DNA of 41,550 nucleotides from Candidatus Peribacteraceae bacterium (lineage in GTDB: Bacteria > Patescibacteriota > Gracilibacteria > Peribacterales > Peribacteraceae): positions 1-41,550 of the forward strand of contig JASMHZ010000009.1 in the NCBI GenBank assembly GCA_030750465.1, written 5' to 3'. The translations under genes were made by a program, and so were the position numbers. This document shows, in pieces, positions 1 to 5,976 of the stretch. Numbering within the stretch: position 1 is the first letter of the stretch; every line of letters starts with the position of its first letter. A model generated the notes under the pieces. That model searched no databases. It saw only the letters and a program-made list of their open reading frames with translations, and was not told the origin of the DNA.

Positions 1-1683
1 TTAAACCGCGGAGCGAACTTAAGCGGCGAACCATGTCTCGAAGAACAAATTGGTGAATGCTGCGGACTTTGCAAAGGAAAACTGATGCAGGAGGAATATG
101 CTGACCGCATTCAGAATATAATTAAGTTTCTTAAAGGAGATCGCAAGCCTGCGATCAGCAAACTGGCTGAAGAGATGAGAAAAGCTGCTGAAAATAAAAA
201 GTTTGAGCGTGCGGCTAAACTTAGAGACGCTTTAACGTCTATAGAAAGAATGGAAGAACAACAACTTGTCTCCGACACTTCCGGTGAAGACATGGATGTG
301 ATCGGGATGTCGGTACTTAATGGGAAAGCTCAAGTAGTTCTCTTTAAACAACGCTTAGGAAAAGTAATTGATGAACTGAGTCTTACTCTTGCAGGACAGG
401 CTGAGTCGGAGGCGCAAGCTCTATCACAATTCATTCCTCAATATTATTCGGAGTCACCTGATATTCCCCCATTGATTGTAATTGGCAAAGAATTGGATGA
501 ACTACAAACACTCGAAGAGTGGTTACGTGAACAATCCGGACGAGCAACAGAACTTAGAGCTGCTGAGCGCGGAAATAAGTCTAAACTCTTGGCACTTGCC
601 GAAAAAAACGCTCATGAGAAACTAAAAGCACTGGAGACAAAATGGGAAGCTGCAGCGAAAAATACCGAATTAGCTTTAACTGATCTGAAAGAGGAACTTA
701 ACCTTCCTGATATTCCTAAAAGAATCGAGTGCTATGACATCTCGCACACAAGCGGAACGGAAACTGTGGGAAGCATGTCTGTTGCAAAGAACGGCAAAGC
801 TGCGAATGACCAATACAGGCATTTTACAATCCGAACTCTTAAGGAAGGAGAGATCGATGATTACAAAGCACTGGCTGAAGTTTTGAAGAGAAGACTTCGA
901 TACCTTGTAGTTAACCTTAAGGAAGAAGAGGCTAAGTGGAAAACCAAAGGAATCACTATTGGTAGAGCAAGAAAGGGCGAACAGGAAAAAATTGCAGAAA
1001 TAATTAATGCTGAACCGGAACTTAGTGATGAAGATTTGGATTACAGAGATTTCACAGTTGCACGAAAAGAAAAAGAAATCATTGCATTTGTCCGGCACAT
1101 GATTAATAAGGAGAAAACCCAAGAGCTAAAGTCGCTTTGGGTTAATCTGGAATACCGCAGCGATAAACTTGGTCAATTCTTAGCGCGAAAAGCATTAAGC
1201 AAAATTAAAAAAGGAAAGGTTTACATAATTTTTGCCCCGGAATCGAATCTGGAAGAGTACTACAGCGAAATAGGCTTCCGCCACATTCACGATGCACCGA
1301 AAATACTTAAGGAAAAAACTGCAAAGTTTGTAGTAAAACTTCCCCTCGGTAGAAAACTCGGACTCTTTATGATGTACGACACTGCGAAAAACAAAGCTGA
1401 CTCTTCTTTAAGTTCAAAACCGGACCTGATTGTTATTGACGGAGGTAAGGGGCAAGTCTCGACTGTTTCGGAAGTTCTTAAAGAATTAGATCTTAAGATT
1501 CCTCTAATTGGAATTGCAAAGAAAGAGGAAGAGATTTTCGTTCCAAACTCGTCGCATCCGATTCCATTTAATAAGGAAGCTCAAGCTGTATTTCTGCTAA
1601 TGAGGCTGAGGAATGAGGCGCACAGATTTGCAAACAGGCTGAGGGAGAAGAAGGCGGAGAAAGTAATGATTGGCAAGCTTTAA
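1..1683 (+). CDS. uvrC: UvrC excinuclease subunit, 5' partial, with inserted GNAT-like domain
   Basis: Nucleotide excision repair nuclease that incises damaged DNA with UvrB. The frame is open to the window edge: 28 codons precede the ATG at 85 and contain the conserved 'PCLEEQIGECCGLC' stretch that follows the GIY-YIG domain, so the start lies outside the window. Counting from the ATG at 85, a UVR (UvrB-binding) helix pair lies at about 24-58. The RNase H-like nuclease has 'YDISH' near 217, 'IDGGKGQ' near 451 and 'EAHRFA' near 511, so the expected Asp/Asp/His set is present. Residues about 276-440 are extra to the family and carry a GNAT-like segment with 'SEIGF'. The protein stops shortly after 'EAHRFANRLREKK', so the usual C-terminal helix-hairpin-helix DNA-binding tail is missing. 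Identity is certain; the effect of the insertion and truncation on activity is unknown. Confidence 0.95.
   Translation, partial: LNRGANLSGEPCLEEQIGECCGLCKGKLMQEEYADRIQNIIKFLKGDRKPAISKLAEEMRKAAENKKFERAAKLRDALTSIERMEEQQLVSDTSGEDMDVIGMSVLNGKAQVVLFKQRLGKVIDELSLTLAGQAESEAQALSQFIPQYYSESPDIPPLIVIGKELDELQTLEEWLREQSGRATELRAAERGNKSKLLALAEKNAHEKLKALETKWEAAAKNTELALTDLKEELNLPDIPKRIECYDISHTSGTETVGSMSVAKNGKAANDQYRHFTIRTLKEGEIDDYKALAEVLKRRLRYLVVNLKEEEAKWKTKGITIGRARKGEQEKIAEIINAEPELSDEDLDYRDFTVARKEKEIIAFVRHMINKEKTQELKSLWVNLEYRSDKLGQFLARKALSKIKKGKVYIIFAPESNLEEYYSEIGFRHIHDAPKILKEKTAKFVVKLPLGRKLGLFMMYDTAKNKADSSLSSKPDLIVIDGGKGQVSTVSEVLKELDLKIPLIGIAKKEEEIFVPNSSHPIPFNKEAQAVFLLMRLRNEAHRFANRLREKKAEKVMIGKL
910..1404 (+). 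other. GNAT-like domain insertion within UvrC
   Basis: The segment lies between the nuclease-domain helix ending 'EVLKRRLRYL' and the strand 'KPDLIVIDGGKGQ', which are close together in ordinary UvrC. It reads like an N-acetyltransferase fold: a 'TIGRARKGEQEKI' start, a strand 'EIIAFVRHM', then 'LWVNLEYRSDKLGQFL' in the acetyl-CoA loop position and 'EEYYSEIGF' as the typical end. The loop RSDKLG departs from the usual R/QxxGxG/A, so acetyl-CoA binding may be weak or lost. Boundaries are approximate. Confidence 0.75.
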
Positions 1684-1700
1684 TTATATGCAAAATAATG

Positions 1701-1731
1701 ATTGTATGTACAATGTACATACAATGATAAT
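1701..1731 (+). promoter_or_regulatory. Palindromic operator candidate overlapping a promoter-like sequence
   Basis: Bases 1701-1725 are a perfect 12-base inverted repeat (arm ATTGTATGTACA) around a single A. It overlaps a possible promoter, TTGTAT at 1702 and GATAAT at 1726 with an 18-base spacer, ahead of the ribbon-helix-helix gene at 1767. Such proteins commonly repress their own promoters through palindromes, so autoregulation is the natural reading. No T-run follows, so it is not a typical terminator for uvrC. Confidence 0.5.
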
Positions 1732-1763
1732 TTTCAATTATCAATTTACAATTTTCAATTTTT
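1729..1763. repeat. Degenerate heptamer array (ATTTTCA-like)
   Basis: About five degenerate seven-base units (ATTTTCA, ATTATCA, ATTTACA, ATTTTCA, ATTTTTC) run from the palindrome up to the start of the next gene. It is one of several heptamer-period arrays in the window. Confidence 0.65.
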
Positions 1764-1766
1764 CTT

Positions 1767-1931
1767 ATGATCACTCCTCATCTAACCATCCGCCTTGACC
1801 CAAGACTTAAAGCAGCCGTTATGAGACAAGCAAAAAGGGATCGCCTAAGTCTTTCTGATGCAATGCGACTACTCTTGTTTGCATATGCAAAAGGAGAAGT
1901 GAAGTTGGCAGCTCTTCAGGAAGTTAAATAA
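1767..1931 (+). CDS. Ribbon-helix-helix (CopG/Arc-type) DNA-binding protein, 54 aa
   Basis: This gene is too short for the ORF track. It starts 'MITPHLTIRLDPRLKAAVMR' and continues 'QAKRDRLSLSDAMRLLLFAY'. The alternating strand 'LTIRLDPRL' followed by two helices fits a ribbon-helix-helix fold, which binds DNA as a dimer through the strand. It probably represses its own promoter at the palindrome 42 bases upstream. Its closest functional analogues are antitoxins and plasmid copy-control repressors, but no toxin gene adjoins it: the next gene is a convergent membrane protein. No Shine-Dalgarno sequence precedes the ATG. The fold assignment is fairly secure; the role is inferred. Confidence 0.75.
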   Translation: MITPHLTIRLDPRLKAAVMRQAKRDRLSLSDAMRLLLFAYAKGEVKLAALQEVK

Positions 1932-1937
1932 TAAATC

Positions 1938-1962
1938 CTAAGTTCTAAGTTCTAAGTTCTAA
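1938..1962. repeat. CTAAGTT heptamer array
   Basis: Three exact CTAAGTT units plus CTAA. The array overlaps the TAG stop codon of the minus-strand membrane protein gene (1959-1961), so the repeat supplies that stop. Confidence 0.85.
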
Positions 1963-2576
1963 CCCACAGTCACCACCTTCGGTTGCGCTGTCTTCGGTGC
2001 AGGAGCAAACCCTCCTGTAGCCGGCTTTTGCTGTGAAGGCTGTCTTCTCTGATATGCAGTAACTACATCAGAAAGAATACCTGCAACACGTCCAGCGTAT
2101 GGGACGTACTTCTTTGTTAAATCCTGACCTCCCAATCCTTCCTTAAGATGCAAGCGAAGCGAACCAAATCTGAATATATCCCAGAATTGAGTCTCTGTGC
2201 TTACTCCCCCAATGTTTTCCAAATGTATTGGTTTAATTTCCCTTTTAAAGATGGAAGTCTGATCCACCATAAGTACTTTGTCCGTGGTAATCATTATAAA
2301 ATCAAACATCCAGTCTATAAGGGACTTGATCATTCTGCTGAAAATAAACAAGAACCAAAAGCCAAATGTAACCCCGCCAACCCAAGCCATCGGCCATTCG
2401 TAAATATATCCAACGATAAATATTGCAGTAAGAACCACTGTTGCAATAAATTCAGGAATAACAGCGAACAGAAGAGAGAGTAAATGAAATCTGGTTGTTA
2501 GCACCTCGCTCTCTCCGGCATGCAGGAAGCGGGCTTTGATCTTTTCTATATCCGTCTCTAGTGCAAAGATGCGCAT
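1959..2576 (-). CDS. Membrane protein with bacterial PH-like domain
   Basis: A 205-residue protein with two transmembrane helices at about 45-65 and 67-85 (around 'TAIFIVGYIYEWPMAWVGGV'). These are followed by a soluble part 'DFIMITTDKVLMVDQTSIF' and 'IHLENIGGVS', typical of the PH-like domain in small membrane proteins (bPH_2 type). The tail after about 175 is Pro/Gln/Ala-rich and probably disordered. The start is supported by a promoter whose -10 box lies 8 bases before the ATG. The family is recognisable from the helix pair plus the 'T..R....' strand pattern, but its biochemical role is not known to me. It is transcribed alone. Confidence 0.75.
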   Translation of the reverse strand: MRIFALETDIEKIKARFLHAGESEVLTTRFHLLSLLFAVIPEFIATVVLTAIFIVGYIYEWPMAWVGGVTFGFWFLFIFSRMIKSLIDWMFDFIMITTDKVLMVDQTSIFKREIKPIHLENIGGVSTETQFWDIFRFGSLRLHLKEGLGGQDLTKKYVPYAGRVAGILSDVVTAYQRRQPSQQKPATGGFAPAPKTAQPKVVTVG

Positions 2577-2584
2577 AGCTTCAG

Positions 2585-2613
2585 ATCTTAGGGGAGAAAT
2601 GGGTATTTGGCAA
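2585..2613 (-). promoter_or_regulatory. Promoter, leaderless type
   Basis: On the minus strand TTGCCA (2613-2608), a 17-base spacer and TAAGAT (2590-2585) lie 8 bases before the ATG at 2576. Transcription would begin at or next to the start codon. Confidence 0.7.
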
Positions 2614-2630
2614 GAATTATGCTTATGTTT

Positions 2631-3437
2631 TTAATCACGATAATCTTCAAAATCTATTGCAGTGTGTATACGTTTGTATAGCTGCCTCGTGAACAACAAG
2701 GTGATTTTTCGTTTTGCGAGATCGACGATCTCTTTTGTATGCTGATATCGGCGGCCGCTTGTTGTTACACATATTTCATCTGACATGTCGCGGATGATTC
2801 TTCCGACTTCTTCTAGTTTCATTCCAAGTATCATGTCCTCCCCAAGATTCATTCCTGGTTCATACCCAATCTGCAGTGCGGCTTCTCTGCGATACGAAAA
2901 GTTCGCACCCGTCTGACCGCGTTCTGGATGCTCTTTCTCCACAGCTCCAATCGCACGCAAAAGACGAAAAGCACTTTGTACAACTGATGCACATGCTTTG
3001 TACCCATGGAAGAGCGGATGAACATGATCGAAGCGAAATCGTCCCGTAACACCTACTACACCAGGATCGTCATATTTACTCAAATGTGAGTCGACCCATG
3101 TTGGAGGCACTACTGTATCGCCATCCGAACCAATCAGTACCGGCGTATTGGCCTCTTCCAGCCCGCGTTGTCTTGCATACGAAACTCCTTTCCGTGGTTC
3201 AGAGACAACCTTAGCTCCGGCATGTTCTGCAATCCCCGCGGTATCATCCGTACTCGCATTATCAACTATAATCACCTCGCATCGATGGTGCGCTACTTTT
3301 GCAACTGTCTCGGCTATCGAATTAAGCATAGCCAAGATAGCAGCCTCCTCATTGTGTGCAGGCACGACAATGCTTACATCAGGTTTCTCCCTATGCCTAT
3401 ATCGAAGCACACCTCTTTCAATGGTTCCGCCTTGCAT
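2631..3437 (-). CDS. Family 2 glycosyltransferase
   Basis: A 268-residue GT-A fold enzyme that should transfer a sugar from a nucleotide donor to a lipid or saccharide acceptor on the inner face of the membrane. The N-terminal 'VSIVVPAHNEEAAI' begins the nucleotide-binding fold, 'VIIVDNASTDDT' follows, and 'IGSDGDTVVP' holds the DxD-type metal and nucleotide site. 'GANFSYRREAAL' and 'GEDMILGMKLEEVG' are the acceptor-side motifs with the ED catalytic pair. No membrane helix is visible. It is preceded by its own weak promoter-like sequence and followed by a short gap. The donor and acceptor cannot be told from sequence; a cell-envelope glycolipid or polysaccharide role is likely. Confidence 0.9.
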   Translation of the reverse strand: MQGGTIERGVLRYRHREKPDVSIVVPAHNEEAAILAMLNSIAETVAKVAHHRCEVIIVDNASTDDTAGIAEHAGAKVVSEPRKGVSYARQRGLEEANTPVLIGSDGDTVVPPTWVDSHLSKYDDPGVVGVTGRFRFDHVHPLFHGYKACASVVQSAFRLLRAIGAVEKEHPERGQTGANFSYRREAALQIGYEPGMNLGEDMILGMKLEEVGRIIRDMSDEICVTTSGRRYQHTKEIVDLAKRKITLLFTRQLYKRIHTAIDFEDYRD

Positions 3438-3466
3438 TTAGTCTACATACTATGATTATGTTTAGT

Positions 3467-3712
3467 TTACTTGTCAATGAGCAGTATTTGTTCTTTCTCG
3501 GTCTTACTTAAACTCTTAACTTGCGCTTCCCTCTTCTTGGCTTTAGCCAGAGTTTCAAATTCTTCTGAATATACAATTTTCACGGGCCTTCTCGACCTAG
3601 TATATTTTGCTCCTTTACCTGAATTGTGTTTGTCTTCTCTCTTCTTAAGATCAAGACAAGATCCGCTGTAAAGCGAGTTATCCGAGCATCTGGCTAAGTA
3701 GAAATATGGCAT
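3467..3712 (-). CDS. GIY-YIG domain protein (UPF0213-like)
   Basis: An 81-residue single-domain protein of the usual length for the YhbQ/UPF0213 group. 'FYLARCSDNSLYSGSC' corresponds to the GIY-YIG strands with Tyr-to-Phe and Ile-to-Leu changes. 'KREDKHNSGKGAKYTRSRRP' carries the conserved Arg and His, and 'EFETLAKAKKREAQVK' is the end helix with the Glu. Members have GIY-YIG nuclease folds; their physiological substrates are poorly known. A -10 box (TATACT) 7 bases before the ATG supports this start. Confidence 0.9.
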   Translation of the reverse strand: MPYFYLARCSDNSLYSGSCLDLKKREDKHNSGKGAKYTRSRRPVKIVYSEEFETLAKAKKREAQVKSLSKTEKEQILLIDK

Positions 3713-3719
3713 GTACTTA

Positions 3720-3725
3720 AGTATA
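3720..3725 (-). promoter_or_regulatory. -10 box, leaderless type
   Basis: TATACT on the minus strand lies exactly 7 bases before the ATG at 3712. No clear -35 box is seen. Confidence 0.5.
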
Positions 3726-3763
3726 TGCTAAATGTAAATGGAAGCATTTTCACCCGTTATTCT

Positions 3764-3791
3764 TTGCACAAACATGATGTCAATTTATACT
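3764..3791 (+). promoter_or_regulatory. Promoter of tRNA-Glu
   Basis: TTGCAC (3764-3769), a 16-base spacer and TATACT (3786-3791) lie 8 bases before the first base of the tRNA. Confidence 0.65.
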
Positions 3792-3799
3792 TAAACTAT

Positions 3800-3874
3800 G
3801 GCCCGTTCGTCTAGTGGTTAGGACGCAAGGTTCTCATCCTTGTAACAGGGGTTCGATTCCCCTACGGGCTACCA
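3800..3874 (+). tRNA. trnE: tRNA-Glu, anticodon CTC
   Basis: A full cloverleaf can be drawn. The acceptor GGCCCGT pairs with ACGGGCT, with one G-U at the end. The anticodon stem CAAGG/CCTTG holds the loop TTCTCAT with anticodon CTC. The T arm is AGGGG-TTCGATT-CCCCT. The CCA end is encoded. It is transcribed alone from its own promoter. Confidence 0.95.
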
Positions 3875-3953
3875 GCTAGATTATGGCTTATTTAATCTTA
3901 AAGAAGTACTTCAGAGATTTCTCTTATTCATTTACTATGCGATACCGATACGT

Positions 3954-4436
3954 ATGGGGCTCACTTATCCTTACATGACTGGCTTTTTAGAAAAGATGCC
4001 AGACTTGGCAGTAGAAACTGTTGATCGACAAGTAGATGTGAATCGAATACTGAATGAGACTGTTTCAGGGGCATATGACAGCCTAGCTTTAGTTAGGAGA
4101 CCAGGAAGCCTTTCGCCCTCAGAGAGGACTGTGAACGAAAATAGGATTCAATCAAAAATTGGATATTGTGAGTTGATGGCATATGTGGAACAACAATCAC
4201 CTCGATCCTTCTGCGAAACATTTGTTCCAAAAGAAATGCTGCCTCAGCTTCTGCAAACAAAAAGAAGTAGGAGGCGAACCCTATTATCTGGTATGTTTGG
4301 CTCAATCTTGTGGGATGCAGCCTTCTTAACACAGCGAGATGCGGGCTTTATGGGAATGTACAACTCGTGGAATAATGCAATGACGGCTCTGATATGCAAA
4401 AGAGTTAGACGGATACTAAGTCGTGAACTCAAGTAA
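3954..4436 (+). CDS. Hypothetical protein, 160 aa
   Basis: I do not recognise this protein. It is soluble and mixed in charge, with no signal peptide or clear membrane helix. A basic patch 'QTKRSRRRTLLSGMF' near 100-115 and a basic tail 'CKRVRRILSRELK' could contact nucleic acid, but that is only inference. The frame is long and its codons look ordinary, which favours a real gene. The start is uncertain: ATG at 3954 or the in-frame ATG for residue 8. It lies alone between the tRNA and a convergent orphan. Confidence 0.5.
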   Translation: MGLTYPYMTGFLEKMPDLAVETVDRQVDVNRILNETVSGAYDSLALVRRPGSLSPSERTVNENRIQSKIGYCELMAYVEQQSPRSFCETFVPKEMLPQLLQTKRSRRRTLLSGMFGSILWDAAFLTQRDAGFMGMYNSWNNAMTALICKRVRRILSRELK

Positions 4437-4489
4437 CTTGAAATTTCAACCTAGTGCCAATCCCCTACGGTTTACCATCGATCTCAATT

Positions 4490-4897
4490 CTAAATCCAAT
4501 GCAATAACTGACAACCTGTATCATGTAAAAACCTTATCGTGCGACATAATTCATATTCATCCACATTTCTATCCCTTGCCGCATCGAGATCGTTTATATA
4601 CCTCGTCATCTCTTCATCAGTCATTAATAAACTAAGTTGTGTTGTTAAACGAAAACGAAGAACATCGAGCCGTTCCGATAGAGCTATGAGCTCACGTCGC
4701 GCTCTAAATTCTACTTCTCGTACATCGCCAAGTGCATCGAGCAGGCCATCATCATAATGCAATGCAAAACGCGCATTATCCAACATGCTACGTGCAACTT
4801 GCTCAACTGTATGAACAGGCAAGGTTTCGACTGGTACTTCACAATAGGAATCAAGTGACATTCTTACTACTTCCCCATCGGTGTATTCAGCTGCCAT
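4490..4897 (-). CDS. Hypothetical helical protein, 135 aa
   Basis: I do not recognise this protein. I place the start at the internal ATG ('MAAEYTDGEVVRMSL') rather than the ORF-track start at 5089. The 64 upstream codons run through a GC-rich hairpin and AT-rich filler and read like untranslated sequence, and TAGACT lies 8 bases before this ATG as a possible -10 box. The product is acidic and mostly helical ('REVEFRARRELIALSERLDV', 'MTDEEMTRYINDLD'), with coiled-coil character around 70-110. No membrane segment is seen. It converges with the 160-residue orphan. Confidence 0.55.
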   Translation of the reverse strand: MAAEYTDGEVVRMSLDSYCEVPVETLPVHTVEQVARSMLDNARFALHYDDGLLDALGDVREVEFRARRELIALSERLDVLRFRLTTQLSLLMTDEEMTRYINDLDAARDRNVDEYELCRTIRFLHDTGCQLLHWI

Positions 4898-4973
4898 GAT
4901 ATTTAAGTCTAACCAAATATAAATCCAGTATAAAGCCTCTAAGTGCTTTTTCTTGACTAAGAAGAAAAGATAC

Positions 4974-4995
4974 ACCCTCCCCCGTCGGGGTGGGT
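4974..4995. other. GC-rich hairpin
   Basis: An imperfect inverted repeat of ACCCTCCCCC against GGGGTGGGT around a short loop, in an otherwise AT-rich spacer. The region 4898-5251 holds no gene that I can support. It contains this hairpin, a nearby G-rich stretch and a second inverted repeat at 5176. It could be a terminator or a repeat-element fragment. Confidence 0.4.
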
Positions 4996-5175
4996 TAAGC
5001 TTCAGGGTGGCAGGGCGGTAGTTATATATAATGGTTTTCTCAAAATTCCAAGTCAATACCTCCTCAAAAAAATCTTTTCCCGACCACAACTTTTAAGCAT
5101 CTCAAAGCCCCGCAAGACGTTCCACTCCAAAGCGGAACAGATACAAAAAGTTGCTCAATTCTTTGACTAAACCCT

Positions 5176-5205
5176 GTTTCATTTCATAGAATTCAATAAT
5201 GAAAC
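5176..5205. other. 8-base inverted repeat upstream of the SEC-C gene
   Basis: GTTTCATT and AATGAAAC face each other across 14 bases, about 45 bases upstream of the start at 5252. This could be an operator or a small hairpin. No further support is visible. Confidence 0.3.
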
Positions 5206-5251
5206 CGCCTGAGACACGTGATGTAGTATCGAAATCGATCGTATTGCAATA

Positions 5252-5893
5252 ATGCAAGGAGTGATTCGCAGATGCGGCCAAAATATTGATGAGCTAAACC
5301 AAGAATCATTGCAAGAAGTATTCAAAGTAACCAAAGAGCTTGCTGAGCCGAAAAAATCAGAAGCAAGTACTACAAAATTTAACTGTAGTTATTATCATTT
5401 ACTTCAAATAATTCGAGGCGCAATCGAAAGACTAAAATTAGTGCCCAACCTACCATTGGTCATAGTTCCGGAAGAACTGGAAGAAGATGAAGGAGCCAGT
5501 TCAAAATGGGTGCAGGAAAGACAAAAAATTTCAATTTTATATCCTGTTTTTGTAGATGCAATAATTGACAAACTAAAAATGACAGACGAGTTTCCTTCAA
5601 TTGCAATAAACTCAATATATCAAGTCCTAACAGAACAACTCTTTTCTGTTTTAGGACATGCAGAATTCAAACAGGTTCCCGTTTTCGTTGTAAGTACAGG
5701 TTCACCCACTGTAAAAGATCAACAAGCTGAAAACACCAGAGCATATAATCAGGCAACTGCATATATGCACAAAGAGCCTCGTCTAGGAAGAAATGAGCCT
5801 TGCCATTGTGGAAGCGATAAAAAATATAAGAAATGTTGTATGCGAAAAGACAACTTTAAAGACAACTTTAAAGACAACTTTGGAAACAATTGA
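5252..5893 (+). CDS. SEC-C motif protein, 213 aa
   Basis: The C-terminal 'RLGRNEPCHCGSDKKYKKCC' (about 177-196) is a complete SEC-C zinc-binding motif (CxC...CC), as found at the end of SecA and in many small proteins, where it mediates protein contacts. The N-terminal about 170 residues are an unrecognised, probably helical domain with no transmembrane segment. The protein ends in three repeats of KDNF encoded by a 12-base tandem repeat and then GNN, so the tail length may vary. The start at 5252 is the first ATG of the frame; no ribosome binding site is seen. The partner and role are unknown. Confidence 0.75.
   Translation: MQGVIRRCGQNIDELNQESLQEVFKVTKELAEPKKSEASTTKFNCSYYHLLQIIRGAIERLKLVPNLPLVIVPEELEEDEGASSKWVQERQKISILYPVFVDAIIDKLKMTDEFPSIAINSIYQVLTEQLFSVLGHAEFKQVPVFVVSTGSPTVKDQQAENTRAYNQATAYMHKEPRLGRNEPCHCGSDKKYKKCCMRKDNFKDNFKDNFGNN
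5846..5881. repeat. 12-base tandem repeat in coding sequence (KDNF x3)
   Basis: Three exact tandem copies of AAAGACAACTTT, in frame at the 3' end of the SEC-C gene. Confidence 0.9.
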
Positions 5894-5976
5894 TTCTAGA
5901 TTATCTCATCCCAAACTCCTTCTGATCTTCGCAATCAAATTTGATTTCCTAGTTCTGTGGGGATATTTGCCAGATT

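Noticed and set aside
676-1122. Minus-strand 148-residue ORF within uvrC
   Set aside because: It lies wholly inside the secure UvrC frame and reads as Cys/Phe-rich antisense translation without any domain.
3148-3455. Plus-strand ORFs over the glycosyltransferase gene
   Set aside because: They are antisense of a well-defined family 2 glycosyltransferase.
4898-5089. Upstream extension of the 4490 gene in the ORF track
   Set aside because: The extra 64 codons cross a GC-rich hairpin and AT filler, and a better start with a possible -10 box lies at 4897.
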